In this document: in pieces, positions 17,254-24,720 of the stretch
Numbering within the stretch: the stretch's first letter is position 1
How the letters are laid out: every line of letters starts with the position of its first letter
From: Bacillota bacterium
Lineage (GTDB): Bacteria; Bacillota; Clostridia; Clostridiales; Clostridiaceae
Assembly: GCA_023451395.1 (NCBI GenBank)
Contig: JAEXZL010000028.1
Span: 1-31,081 of the forward strand
Reading direction: 5' to 3'
DNA length: 31,081 nt
Translations under genes and position numbers: made by a program
The notes under the pieces: model-generated
Database searches by the model: none
What the model was told of the DNA's origin: nothing
What the model saw: only the letters and a program-made list of their open reading frames with translations

Positions 17254-17959
17254 TTAGTTCTCTCCTAATAGTTAGTTTAACTCTATCTGTCCTGTGATAA
17301 TTGACTGATAGCTCAAAAGGTACATCATTTTCATCATAAAAAATCATTGTAACCCTAAGTAAGGGGAAACCAACAATAACCCCAAGGATATCAGCAAGTT
17401 TCTCATCAGCTAATATTGCATCAATCTCTTGAACGGCATATTGAATTTTAATTTTTTCTCTAAGCTTATTAAATATGGAATTTGAAGCCATTTCCTCAGT
17501 TATGGTGCCCACAATGCTATTAACAAAATAAGATTCTTCATAAATCATAGAAAAACCATTTGTTAAACGGAGCCTTCTAATAAACCAAACTTTTTCATAA
17601 GATTCAATTAAATTTAATTTCTTCATTACATATGGATTTGGTTCCATTAGTGTTAATTCATATAGTTTAGTTGAAGGTTCATCTCCACGTAGTATAGTGG
17701 ATTTATAGAAGCTCACTACTCCATTTAACTGCTTTTTTATATAATCGCTAACAAAGACACCTTTTCCGGGTATTCTAATTAAATATCCCTGCTCAACCAA
17801 AGAATCTATAGCTTTTCTTACAGTTACTCTTGAAACTTCAAATCTCTCAGTTAATTTATTCTCCGTATAAAATTGTTCATTTGGAGATAAAATACCAGAG
17901 TTTATTTCAGAAATAATAGCATCTACAATCAGTTGATATTTTGTTTTTCCCTTTTCCAT
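17246..17959 (-). CDS. GntR-family regulator with UTRA effector domain (NagR/YvoA-like)
   Basis: 237 residues. Residues ~8-75 are the GntR winged helix (YQLIVDAIISEINSGIL, LTERFEVSRVTVRKAIDSLV, LIRIPGKGVFV), followed by a UTRA ligand-binding domain (~90-235). This is the HutC/NagR subgroup, whose members commonly sense amino-sugar phosphates and repress nag genes. A strong AAAGGAGG ribosome site lies upstream; the gene begins 24 nt after nagA and overlaps the next gene by 8 nt. The likely targets are the divergent nagA/PTS promoters at 19,140-19,380, which contain several dyads. The effector (GlcN-6-P, GlcNAc-6-P or a relative) cannot be read here. Confidence 0.9.
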   Translation of the reverse strand: MEKGKTKYQLIVDAIISEINSGILSPNEQFYTENKLTERFEVSRVTVRKAIDSLVEQGYLIRIPGKGVFVSDYIKKQLNGVVSFYKSTILRGDEPSTKLYELTLMEPNPYVMKKLNLIESYEKVWFIRRLRLTNGFSMIYEESYFVNSIVGTITEEMASNSIFNKLREKIKIQYAVQEIDAILADEKLADILGVIVGFPLLRVTMIFYDENDVPFELSVNYHRTDRVKLTIRRELNE

Positions 17960-17983
17960 ATAAAAACCTCCTTTATAGTTAAG

Positions 17984-19126
17984 TTAACCAAACATCTCTT
18001 TTCCCATGACATATGTTTCATGTACACTGTAATCCTTATTTAAGACAACTAAGTCAGCATCATGGTTAATTTTTATATGTCCTTTAAGATTATCAAAACC
18101 TAAGAGCTTAGCAGGATTAGAAGTAACAGAATTAATTGCTGTTACAATATCAATCCCAGCTTCTTCAATTTCAAATTGAAGAATTCTATTTAATTTATTG
18201 CAGCTTCCAGCTAAATTTCCATTAGGGAGCCTGCATGATCCATCCTCACTAACAATTATAGTTCTTCCTAAAATAGTATGCTCGCCTATTGGTAGACCTT
18301 TAAATTGTGATGAATCAGTAATTGAAATAAGTCTATCTTTTCCCTTTATATCTGCGAGAATTTTTGCTGAATACTTATTAACATGATTGCCATCTGCAAT
18401 AAGCTCTGCATACATATCCTTAAAATACATTGCGGCACCAACAGCTCCACTATTACGATGATGCAAAGGAGACATGGCGTTAAAGGTGTGAGTAAAGGAA
18501 GCTGCTCCAGATCTTTGAGCTTTTTCGCAATCCTCAAAGGTTGCATTTGTATGTCCTATTGCTATGGAAATACCATTAGAAACACAATATTTAATAAATT
18601 CCATATCTTCTCCAAGTTCCTCAGGAGCACACATCACATATATGATATGGTTATTTGCAGCTAATTGAAAGTCATCTATAATTTCTTTAGTTGGTATCAG
18701 CCTATTTTCAATACTTTGGGCACCATGAGCCTTTTCACTAATAAAAGGGCCTTCTGAATATATTCCCAGGATATTTGCTCCATCATAATCATTCTTATCC
18801 ATTACTGCTGCTATAGTTTTTAAACCTTCTAGTAACTGATCATAAGGAGCTGTAGAAATAGTAGGTAAAAAACTAGTTACCCCTTCTGTAGTCAAATATT
18901 TACTCCATTCTTTAACCCATTCTACAGTAGCATGATTGGCATCTCTACCCATATACCCATGATTATGAATATCTATAAGTCCAGGAAGGATTCTTAAGAA
19001 TCCATAATCTTTGTCAGCTTTTTTATATCCATAGGGCACTATATTTTTTATTTTTTTATCTAAAATTTCAATCTGCAATGGCTGGAACTTTTCATTATAC
19101 CAGACATTTTTGCTTTGTATTATCAT
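17984..19126 (-). CDS. nagA: N-acetylglucosamine-6-phosphate deacetylase
   Basis: About 380 residues of the amidohydrolase superfamily, normal for NagA. Metal- and substrate-site motifs seen: PGLIDIHNHG, GIYSEGPFIS, AIGHTNATF, SFTHTFNAMSPLHHR, ELIADGNHV and ISITDSSQFKGLP. It hydrolyses GlcNAc-6-P to GlcN-6-P and acetate in the cytosol; some relatives act on GalNAc-6-P. Start ATG 19126 is preferred to the in-frame GTG 19138 because AAAGGTGGG sits about 10 nt before the ATG and too close to the GTG. It is the first gene of the leftward operon and is transcribed away from the mannose-family PTS, implying that the PTS supplies its substrate. Confidence 0.95.
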   Translation of the reverse strand: MIIQSKNVWYNEKFQPLQIEILDKKIKNIVPYGYKKADKDYGFLRILPGLIDIHNHGYMGRDANHATVEWVKEWSKYLTTEGVTSFLPTISTAPYDQLLEGLKTIAAVMDKNDYDGANILGIYSEGPFISEKAHGAQSIENRLIPTKEIIDDFQLAANNHIIYVMCAPEELGEDMEFIKYCVSNGISIAIGHTNATFEDCEKAQRSGAASFTHTFNAMSPLHHRNSGAVGAAMYFKDMYAELIADGNHVNKYSAKILADIKGKDRLISITDSSQFKGLPIGEHTILGRTIIVSEDGSCRLPNGNLAGSCNKLNRILQFEIEEAGIDIVTAINSVTSNPAKLLGFDNLKGHIKINHDADLVVLNKDYSVHETYVMGKEMFG

Positions 19127-19161
19127 TATTATTTTCACCCACCTTTAATATTTACAAATAT

Positions 19162-19190
19162 ATTATACATCATGTATCTTATTTATACAA
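19162..19190 (-). promoter_or_regulatory. Promoter for the leftward nagA operon
   Basis: On the - strand TTGTAT (19190-19185) and a perfect TATAAT (19167-19162) are separated by exactly 17 nt. The predicted start, near 19155, is about 30 nt before the nagA ATG and includes the AAAGGTGGG ribosome site. Confidence 0.75.
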
Positions 19191-19218
19191 CAATAGGTAT
19201 TGCATTATTAATACAATG
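19191..19218. promoter_or_regulatory. Candidate regulator-binding palindromes between the divergent promoters
   Basis: CAATAGGTATTG (19191-19202) is a palindrome with 5-bp arms. It is followed by an imperfect dyad, ATTG(C)A...TACAAT, to about 19218. They lie just upstream of the leftward -35 box and across the rightward -35 box, where a GntR repressor could control both operons. Assignment is inference. Confidence 0.4.
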
Positions 19219-19228
19219 GTAATATAAT
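19200..19228 (+). promoter_or_regulatory. Promoter for the rightward PTS operon
   Basis: TTGCAT (19200-19205) and a perfect TATAAT (19223-19228) are separated by 17 nt. The predicted transcription start is near 19235, leaving a leader of ~145 nt before the IIC start codon at 19380. Confidence 0.75.
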
Positions 19229-19234
19229 TATTAT

Positions 19235-19248
19235 TGTAAACGATTATT
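19235..19248 (+). promoter_or_regulatory. Catabolite-responsive element (cre), CcpA site
   Basis: TGTAAACGATTATT matches 12 of 14 positions of the Gram-positive cre consensus TGWAANCGNTNWCA. It coincides with the predicted start of the PTS transcript, a position typical for CcpA repression. Only the last two bases differ. Confidence 0.65.
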
Positions 19249-19279
19249 ATCAAAATTATCATAATATTTTGATAATAAT
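19243..19279. promoter_or_regulatory. 14-bp-arm dyad in the PTS leader, candidate operator
   Basis: ATTATTATCAAAAT (19243-19256) is repeated in perfect inverted orientation at 19266-19279 with a 9-nt spacer. It overlaps the 3' half of the cre site and lies just after the predicted start. The arm centres are ~23 bp apart, about two helical turns, which suits a dimer-of-dimers. A smaller palindrome, GCATTGGCCGATGC, follows at 19285-19298. It may be an operator for the local GntR regulator or an RNA hairpin. Confidence 0.55.
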
Positions 19280-19379
19280 TAAAAGCATTGGCCGATGCAA
19301 TAATTCTTGTTAATAACTCAGCACTAACATGACCTATCACTTAATCGTAATAATAGAATTAATGAAAGGGGAAATTTTG

Positions 19380-20150
19380 ATGTTTGAAGCATGGCAAATT
19401 ATTCTTATTTTGCTCTACGTATTTATTCAGCCAAACGAAACAGCTGGTTTTAAAATCGGTATGGATAGCCCGATTTTAGCCGGGTGGTTTACTGGATTAG
19501 TATTAGGAAATCCAGCAGCGGGATTATACATAGGAGGTACATTGCAGCTTATGACTTTAGGAGTTGCTACCTACGGAGGAATGTCTATTCCTAACACGGT
19601 AATAGGGGCTGTAATCGGTACTGCATTGAGTTTTTCAATGGATGTCCAGCTTGCCTTAGGAATTGCTATTCCTGTAGCAACATTTGCCATTCAATTAGAT
19701 GTTTTAAGAAGATATGCATGTGTATTTTTATCTAATAGAGCTGATGCCTTAATTGATAAGAAGGAATATGATAAGGCTGCAAGAATGAATCTAGGTGGTA
19801 TTTTGGTTAAGGGCCTAGCAGTAACTATTCCTGTTTTATTAGTTTTAGTTTTTGGAGATGCCTTTGCAGAAGGTATTATGGCTGCTGTTCCTGCTAGTTT
19901 TATTGCAGCATTAAAAACCTCCGGTGGGGTTATGCCTGTAGTTGGTGTAGTTGTTTTGCTTAGATATTTACCATTAAAGTCCTGTTGGCCTTATCTCGTT
20001 CTAGGCTTCTTAATTACTGCTTATTTGAAAGTGCCAATGATTGCATTAGCTTTGTTTGGTATAGTTATTGCATTTATTGATTATAACTACAATGATAAAC
20101 TTGAAAGTAAAGCAACATTACTTGCAGAAGGTGGTGATATTGATGAGTAA
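19380..20150 (+). CDS. PTS mannose-family transporter subunit IIC
   Basis: 256 residues, highly hydrophobic. The opening MFEAWQIILILLYVFI, then GFKIGMDSPILAGWFTGLVLGNPAAGLYIGGTLQLMTLG and GGMSIPNTVIGAVIGT, are the EIIC-Man signatures (sugar channel component). ATG 19380 is chosen over the upstream in-frame ATG 19329 because AAAGGGG lies 8 nt before it and family proteins begin there. IIC and IID form the membrane channel that imports the sugar while IIB phosphorylates it. The gene overlaps IID by 8 nt. The position beside nagA indicates an N-acetylated amino sugar as cargo, but GlcNAc, GalNAc and others cannot be told apart. Confidence 0.92.
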   Translation: MFEAWQIILILLYVFIQPNETAGFKIGMDSPILAGWFTGLVLGNPAAGLYIGGTLQLMTLGVATYGGMSIPNTVIGAVIGTALSFSMDVQLALGIAIPVATFAIQLDVLRRYACVFLSNRADALIDKKEYDKAARMNLGGILVKGLAVTIPVLLVLVFGDAFAEGIMAAVPASFIAALKTSGGVMPVVGVVVLLRYLPLKSCWPYLVLGFLITAYLKVPMIALALFGIVIAFIDYNYNDKLESKATLLAEGGDIDE

Positions 20151-20946
20151 TAGTATATTTACAAAAAAAGAGCTAATGAAAATTAGTGCTCGTCATCAAT
20201 TCGGCCTACAATTAGGACATAATTATGCACGTATGCAAGGCTTAGGCTACTTTTACTCAATTTTACCGGCACTAAAGAAAATTTATGCAAATGATCCTGA
20301 AGGTTTGGACAAGGCTTGTCGTACCCATGTAATGTATTATAATACTACTCCTCAAATGAGCGAAATTATTATGGGTATGGATATAGCTATAGAAGAGCAG
20401 CAAGGGGTAGAGGGCCTTGATACGGTAATTGGTATAAAAACAGGTTTAATGGGACCTTTTGCAGCCTTTGGAGATGTAATTTTTAGTACGATACAAGGTA
20501 CAATTTTTGGTGCTATTGCAGGTAATATGGCTATCAATGGAAGTCCTGTTGGTATGTTTATTTGGATGCTTTGGTATATATTTGTAATAGGTTTACGTTT
20601 CAAGATGTTTGAGCTTGGTTATAAACAAGGTTCTAACATTGTTAATAACATGCAAGGCAAGCTTGAAGCTATTACTCGTGGTGCTGGTATTGTTGGTTTG
20701 TTAGTAGTTGGTGCATTAATTTCATCAGTAATTAAATTAAAAATTCCAATTTCCTTTATGATTGGTGAGGTAACATTTGTTGTTCAAGAGTATTTAGATA
20801 AGATTATTCTATACTTGCCACAAATTCTTTTGGTAGCATTAATTTATAAGCTAAGTGGTAAGAAAGGTATGACAACTACAAAATTGATATTTATCGTTAT
20901 GCTTGGTGGCTTAATTCTATCGCTTTTAGGAATTGCTTCTGCTTAA
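20143..20946 (+). CDS. PTS mannose-family transporter subunit IID
   Basis: 267 residues. FTKKELMKISARHQFGLQLGHNYARMQGLGYFYSILPAL and the later FNTTP-like YYNTTPQMSEIIMGMDIAIEEQQG are EIID-Man hallmarks. A conserved block GLMGPFAAFGDVIF follows, and the C-terminus has several membrane helices. ATG 20143 is preferred over the frame start 75 nt upstream because GAAGGTGGTG precedes it and the family N-terminus fits. It overlaps the IIC stop by 8 nt, giving coupled synthesis of the two channel subunits. No truncation is seen. Confidence 0.92.
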   Translation: MSNSIFTKKELMKISARHQFGLQLGHNYARMQGLGYFYSILPALKKIYANDPEGLDKACRTHVMYYNTTPQMSEIIMGMDIAIEEQQGVEGLDTVIGIKTGLMGPFAAFGDVIFSTIQGTIFGAIAGNMAINGSPVGMFIWMLWYIFVIGLRFKMFELGYKQGSNIVNNMQGKLEAITRGAGIVGLLVVGALISSVIKLKIPISFMIGEVTFVVQEYLDKIILYLPQILLVALIYKLSGKKGMTTTKLIFIVMLGGLILSLLGIASA

Positions 20947-20960
20947 GGAAAGGTGATTAA

Positions 20961-21668
20961 ATGAATAGTAGATATATTGAAACAGTAATTAATCTCTTAC
21001 GTGAGATAGATGAAAAGGAATATGATAGTATAAAAAAAGCAGGTGAATTAGTAGCTGATTCAATTATGGCTGGTGGGATTATTATTACCTTTGGTAGTGG
21101 ACACTCTATTGTTGGTGCTAAGGAAATTGTTTCAAGAGCCGGAGGCTTATTCCCAACAAAAATGATTAAAGATCCATCAGATGGAATATTTGAGCAGCTT
21201 GAGGGCTCGGGACTTGCTCTTACAAAGAGAGTTGAAATTCTACCTGAAGATGTTATGGTTATAGTGTCTAATTCCGGAAGAAATCCAACTGGTATTGAAA
21301 TTGCAATGAAGGCTAGAGAAATTGGAGCAAAGGTCATTGCGGTCACTGCTGTTGAAGCATCAAAAAAATTAACATCCAAACATAGTAGTGGGAAAAGGTT
21401 ATATGAACTTGCTGATGTCGTTTTGGATCTGCACTCTTGCGAAGGTGATGCTGCCATTACTGTTGAGGGCGTTGAGGGTAAAATCTGTGGTACATCAACA
21501 ATAGCTACTGTGGGTTTATTACAAAGTATGATATTGCATGCCACAGAAACTATGGTTTCTAGAGGATTCATCCCTCCTGTTAGGATAAGTGCAAATGTTG
21601 ATTATGCTCCTGCTAACCGTAGCCTTGAAATCGAAAAAAAATATGCCAGCAGAATTTACCGTATTTAA
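20961..21668 (+). CDS. SIS-domain phosphosugar-binding protein (UPF0309-like)
   Basis: 235 residues with one SIS domain. TFGSGHSIVGAKEIVSRAGGLFP binds the sugar phosphate, and VSNSGRNPTGIEIAMKAREIGAKVIAVTA is the second SIS motif. Overall it matches the UPF0309 group of uncharacterised sugar-isomerase-domain proteins; it is too short for AgaS (~380) or GlmS and lacks the MurQ pattern. The gene starts 14 nt after IID with a GGAAAGG site and sits inside the PTS operon. No NagB-type deaminase is present, so it is a candidate for the isomerase/deaminase step after NagA, or for a phosphosugar isomerase acting on a different intermediate. The function is unproven. Confidence 0.85.
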   Translation: MNSRYIETVINLLREIDEKEYDSIKKAGELVADSIMAGGIIITFGSGHSIVGAKEIVSRAGGLFPTKMIKDPSDGIFEQLEGSGLALTKRVEILPEDVMVIVSNSGRNPTGIEIAMKAREIGAKVIAVTAVEASKKLTSKHSSGKRLYELADVVLDLHSCEGDAAITVEGVEGKICGTSTIATVGLLQSMILHATETMVSRGFIPPVRISANVDYAPANRSLEIEKKYASRIYRI

Positions 21669-21682
21669 TTCTTAGATAATTC

Positions 21683-21713
21683 ATAGGGTGATAGCATTAT
21701 ACTATCACCCTAT
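21683..21713 (+). repeat. Intercistronic hairpin before the IIB gene
   Basis: ATAGGGTGATAG and CTATCACCCTAT form a perfect 12-bp stem around a 7-nt loop. No T-run follows; instead the AAGGAGG ribosome site of the IIB gene begins about 6 nt downstream. This fits an mRNA processing or stabilising hairpin that sets IIC/IID/SIS versus IIB/IIA levels, rather than a terminator. Confidence 0.7.
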
Positions 21714-21732
21714 AACATAAGGAGGTTTAAGA

Positions 21733-22215
21733 ATGCAAAAAATTGCAAATGTTCGTATAGATGTTAGATTAATTCATGGGCAAGTAGCTGCAATGTGGGT
21801 TAATACCTTAGGAATTACTAGGATAATGGTAGTAGATACTCCATCAACAAAAGATAATATTTTGAAAATGGCACTTAAATTAGCATGTCCACCTAATGTT
21901 AAATTATCAGTTTTAACTCCTGAAAAAGCAGCAAACAATTTATTAGAAAACAAATATAATGGTGATGCTATTATGATAGTTGCAAAGGGTCCGGAATCAT
22001 TGCTTGATTTATATAAGGCTGGATTTAAGTTAGAAACAATAAATGTTGGAAATATGGCAAGTGCCCATGATACAAAAATGATAAAAAAATCTATTCACGT
22101 TTCACAAAAGGATATAAGCAATTTTAAAGAGCTGGCTAGTTTAGGAGTAAAATTTACTGCACAAATGTATCCTAATGAAGATTATTTTGATTTCTTGGCT
22201 GCGCTAGATAAATAG
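21733..22215 (+). CDS. PTS mannose/fructose/sorbose-family subunit IIB
   Basis: 160 residues, the full EIIB-Man size. ANVRIDVRLIHGQVAAMWV contains the phosphorylated His15, which receives phosphate from IIA and passes it to the incoming sugar. MVVDTPSTKDNILKMALKLACPP is the expected continuation. It is cytoplasmic and associates with IIC/IID. AAGGAGG lies at ideal spacing before ATG. It is separated from the SIS gene by a strong hairpin, so it may be made in different amounts from the channel genes. Confidence 0.93.
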   Translation: MQKIANVRIDVRLIHGQVAAMWVNTLGITRIMVVDTPSTKDNILKMALKLACPPNVKLSVLTPEKAANNLLENKYNGDAIMIVAKGPESLLDLYKAGFKLETINVGNMASAHDTKMIKKSIHVSQKDISNFKELASLGVKFTAQMYPNEDYFDFLAALDK

Positions 22216-22292
22216 CTCATCTCACAAAAGAAATTTATGTATTAATTAAATTTGTCATTAAATATTAAGATAGATGGAGAGTAAAATAAACT

Positions 22293-22709
22293 ATGATTGG
22301 AATTGTTATAATCAGCCATGGAAATTTAGCTGCAGGATTTTATAGCTCATTAGAATTGTTTTTTGGTGATGAAATTACTCAATTAGAATATTGCTGCTTA
22401 GCTGCTGAAGATAAACCAGAAGATTTCTCAAAGGAGCTTAATAATGCAATTAAAAAAGTAGATGATGGAAGCGGTGTCATTATATTAGCGGATTTATTTG
22501 GAGGAACACCAGCAAATAGAGCCTTATATGAAATAAGTGATAGTGTGAAGGTTGTAACTGGAGTAAACCTTGCAATGCTACTAGAGTTAATTACATTAAG
22601 AATAAGTTTAGAAAGCGTAGCTGATATAAATATCCATTCTTTAATGAAAGCAGCAGAAGAAAACATAAGGTTTCTCAACGAAGAAATAATGCTATCGATG
22701 AATGAATAA
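22293..22709 (+). CDS. PTS mannose-family subunit IIA
   Basis: 138 residues. GIVIISHGNLAAGFYSSLELFFG carries the phosphorylated His9, and VIILADLFGGTPANRALYEI is the conserved EIIA-Man block. It takes phosphate from HPr and gives it to IIB. It is a separate protein here, not the fused IIAB of ManX. A GATGGAGAG site lies upstream. It is the last gene of the PTS operon and is followed by an intrinsic terminator 30 nt after the stop, completing a full IIA/IIB/IIC/IID set. Confidence 0.93.
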   Translation: MIGIVIISHGNLAAGFYSSLELFFGDEITQLEYCCLAAEDKPEDFSKELNNAIKKVDDGSGVIILADLFGGTPANRALYEISDSVKVVTGVNLAMLLELITLRISLESVADINIHSLMKAAEENIRFLNEEIMLSMNE

Positions 22710-22738
22710 ATGAGACTCAAATATTTTTTCTAATATAT

Positions 22739-22780
22739 AAGCATAAATATCACATTATTGATATCTATGCTTAATTTTTT
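22739..22780 (+). terminator. Intrinsic terminator of the PTS operon
   Basis: AAGCATAAATATCA and TGATATCTATGCTT pair over 14 positions with one mismatch around a 6-nt loop, followed by AATTTTTT. It lies 30 nt after the IIA stop. Confidence 0.85.
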
Positions 22781-22936
22781 ATGAATGGATTTTTTTATTT
22801 AGTTCAAATTGATTTTATAGCTAACCACATAATAATATTTCAGAGTTTTATAAAGATTAGTTTCCCCTAATCAAAAATATACGTATAATTAATATGGAAT
22901 TAATACTTAAAATAAAAACTAAAAGATAATTTGGTC

Positions 22937-22970
22937 CATTGCATTATAATAATCATTCTAAAATGCAATG
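22937..22970. promoter_or_regulatory. Dyad upstream of the LCP gene
   Basis: CATTGCATT (22937-22945) and AATGCAATG (22962-22970) are perfect 9-bp inverted repeats 16 nt apart, ending 10 nt before the ribosome site of the LCP gene. A TATAAT at 22884-22889 lies upstream but has no good -35 box. It may be an operator or a 5' UTR stem. The rest of the 280-nt gap 22710-22989 holds the PTS terminator and nothing else recognised. Confidence 0.45.
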
Positions 22971-22989
22971 AAAATTACTGGAAGGATGG

Positions 22990-24429
22990 ATGCTTATGTC
23001 CTCGACATCAAAGAAAAATAATAAGAAAGGGTTTAGTAAGCTATTATTAATGCTGCAGATAATTATTAGTATAATATTTGTAATATTATGCTTTTACTTA
23101 GATATGCTACCTGGTCTATACCTAGCAGTTTTAATAGGAGTATTATTAATACTTGCTGCTATTAACTATTTACTATTAAGGTGGCCTATAGGAAAAGCTG
23201 TGAGCTATGTACTTTCTATAGTAATCTCTATAGTAATGGTATTAGGTGGCTATTATATTTATAGAACCTCTGCAATGTTAAATAAAATAACCTCAGTCAA
23301 TACAGAAATTAACAATATAAATGTATATGTAAGAGCAGCTGATGAGGCTAAAACCCTTGAGGATACAGCTTCTTATACCTTTGGTATCCTTGAGTCCCTA
23401 GATAGGGAACATACGGATGCAACAATTAGTAAGATCAATGAAAAATTAAATACTACCATTTCAACTAAAGCCTATGGTGTGCTAACGGATTTAATTGATG
23501 CATTATTAAATAAAGATATTGATGCAATTGTTCTTAACGAGGGGTATATCAGCTTATTCAAAGATATTGAAGACTATGAGAATCTTGAGGATAAAATTAA
23601 ATCTATATACATAAATAGCCTTGAGAGTGAGGTTAATAATGAAGTAGATAAGGATCTTAGCTCCCAAGGTTTTGTGGTGTATATAAGTGGAATAGATACC
23701 AAAGGACCTGTATCTACTAAAAGCCGTAGTGACGTAAATATTCTTATGGTAATTAACCCTAAAACAAAAAAGATACTACTTGTTAATACTCCAAGAGATT
23801 ATTATGTACCTCTTTCTATTTCTAATGGAATTAAGGACAAGCTTACCCATGCAGGAAATTATGGAATTAACACATCCATGGATACTCTAGAAATGCTTTA
23901 TGGTATGGATGTGGATTATTATCTTCGCCTTAACTTTACTAGCTTTGTTACTATAATTGATACCCTTGGAGGAGTAAATGTCAATTCAGATTATAGCTTT
24001 TCTGCTGGTGGTTATTCCTTTACAAAGGGTAATAATAACTTGAATGGTGCTGAAGCCTTGGCCTTTGCCAGAGAGAGACATTCCTTTGCAGCAGGGGATA
24101 GGCAGAGGGGAAATAATCAGATGGCTGTCATTAAGGCTGTTATAGATAAAGTGTCATCACCAGCTATATTAAATAATTATACAGAGCTTTTAAAGAATAT
24201 ATCAAGTAGCATTCAAACAAATATAAGCAATGATGAAATTTCAGATTTAGTAAAAATGCAGCTTTCTGATATGAGAGGTTGGGACATATCCTCCTTTAGT
24301 GTTGATGGCACTGGAACCTCAGATTATACCTTTTCCATGCCAAGAAGAAAGCTCTATGTAATGGTTCCAAACAAAAGTACTGTGAATGAGGCTAAAGAGA
24401 AGATTAATGAAATTTTACAAGGAGAATAG
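22990..24429 (+). CDS. LytR-CpsA-Psr (LCP) family glycopolymer ligase
   Basis: 479 residues. Three N-terminal membrane helices (~18-37, 44-64, 69-92) precede a long helical insert (~95-225) of unknown role, then the LCP domain (~228-400). Conserved LCP residues are seen: SGIDTKGP, SRSDVNILM (Arg246, Asp248), NTPRDYYV (Arg269, Asp270), FARERH (Arg361) and GDRQRGNNQ (Asp370, Arg371, Arg373). These bind the polyprenyl pyrophosphate and metal in enzymes that transfer teichoic acid or capsule from the lipid carrier to peptidoglycan, outside the membrane. A GGAAGG site fits ATG 22990 or 22996. It could attach the polymer made by the cluster at the left of the window, but the locus is separate, with its own terminator. 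Confidence 0.9.
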   Translation: MLMSSTSKKNNKKGFSKLLLMLQIIISIIFVILCFYLDMLPGLYLAVLIGVLLILAAINYLLLRWPIGKAVSYVLSIVISIVMVLGGYYIYRTSAMLNKITSVNTEINNINVYVRAADEAKTLEDTASYTFGILESLDREHTDATISKINEKLNTTISTKAYGVLTDLIDALLNKDIDAIVLNEGYISLFKDIEDYENLEDKIKSIYINSLESEVNNEVDKDLSSQGFVVYISGIDTKGPVSTKSRSDVNILMVINPKTKKILLVNTPRDYYVPLSISNGIKDKLTHAGNYGINTSMDTLEMLYGMDVDYYLRLNFTSFVTIIDTLGGVNVNSDYSFSAGGYSFTKGNNNLNGAEALAFARERHSFAAGDRQRGNNQMAVIKAVIDKVSSPAILNNYTELLKNISSSIQTNISNDEISDLVKMQLSDMRGWDISSFSVDGTGTSDYTFSMPRRKLYVMVPNKSTVNEAKEKINEILQGE

Positions 24430-24516
24430 ATTTACAAAAAAATATACTTATCTTCGAAAGCAGTGGTTATTTCCATTGAAAAAGAATACAAGATTTCTGT
24501 GCTAAAGATTATAGAA

Positions 24517-24541
24517 AGCACCTCTTCGGAGGTGTTTTTTT
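24517..24541 (+). terminator. Intrinsic terminator after the LCP gene
   Basis: CACCTC and GAGGTG, extended by flanking A/T pairs, close a stable TTCG tetraloop and are followed by seven T residues. It lies about 90 nt after the LCP stop. Confidence 0.9.
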
Positions 24542-24618
24542 CTTATTAGTTATGGTTAAAGTACCTCAACATACTGTGTTTTAATAAAATATCGGAATTA
24601 AGCAAAGACCCAATTCAT

Positions 24619-24645
24619 ATTATTTATCGTATAACGATAAATAAT
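24619..24645. promoter_or_regulatory. 11-bp-arm palindrome, candidate operator of the DUF2975/XRE operon
   Basis: ATTATTTATCG and CGATAAATAAT are perfect inverted repeats around a 5-nt centre (TATAA). It ends 2 nt before the -35 box of the promoter at 24648. It is a good candidate for binding by a regulator, possibly the small XRE protein encoded downstream. Confidence 0.6.
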
Positions 24646-24647
24646 TA

Positions 24648-24676
24648 TTGATAAACAAAAAATGATTCTATATAAT
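24648..24676 (+). promoter_or_regulatory. Promoter of the DUF2975/XRE operon
   Basis: TTGATA (24648-24653) and a perfect TATAAT (24671-24676) are 17 nt apart. The start would be near 24683, followed by AAGGAGGAG just before the ATG at 24721. Confidence 0.78.
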
Positions 24677-24720
24677 ATTATATAGAGGTTAATAAGAATT
24701 TCGTTTTTAAGGAGGAGAAA

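Noticed and set aside
20957..21571. Long open frame of 204 codons on the - strand
   Set aside because: It is antisense to the SIS gene, whose protein has clear family motifs. The antisense product is Ser/Pro/Ile-rich with no recognisable domain.
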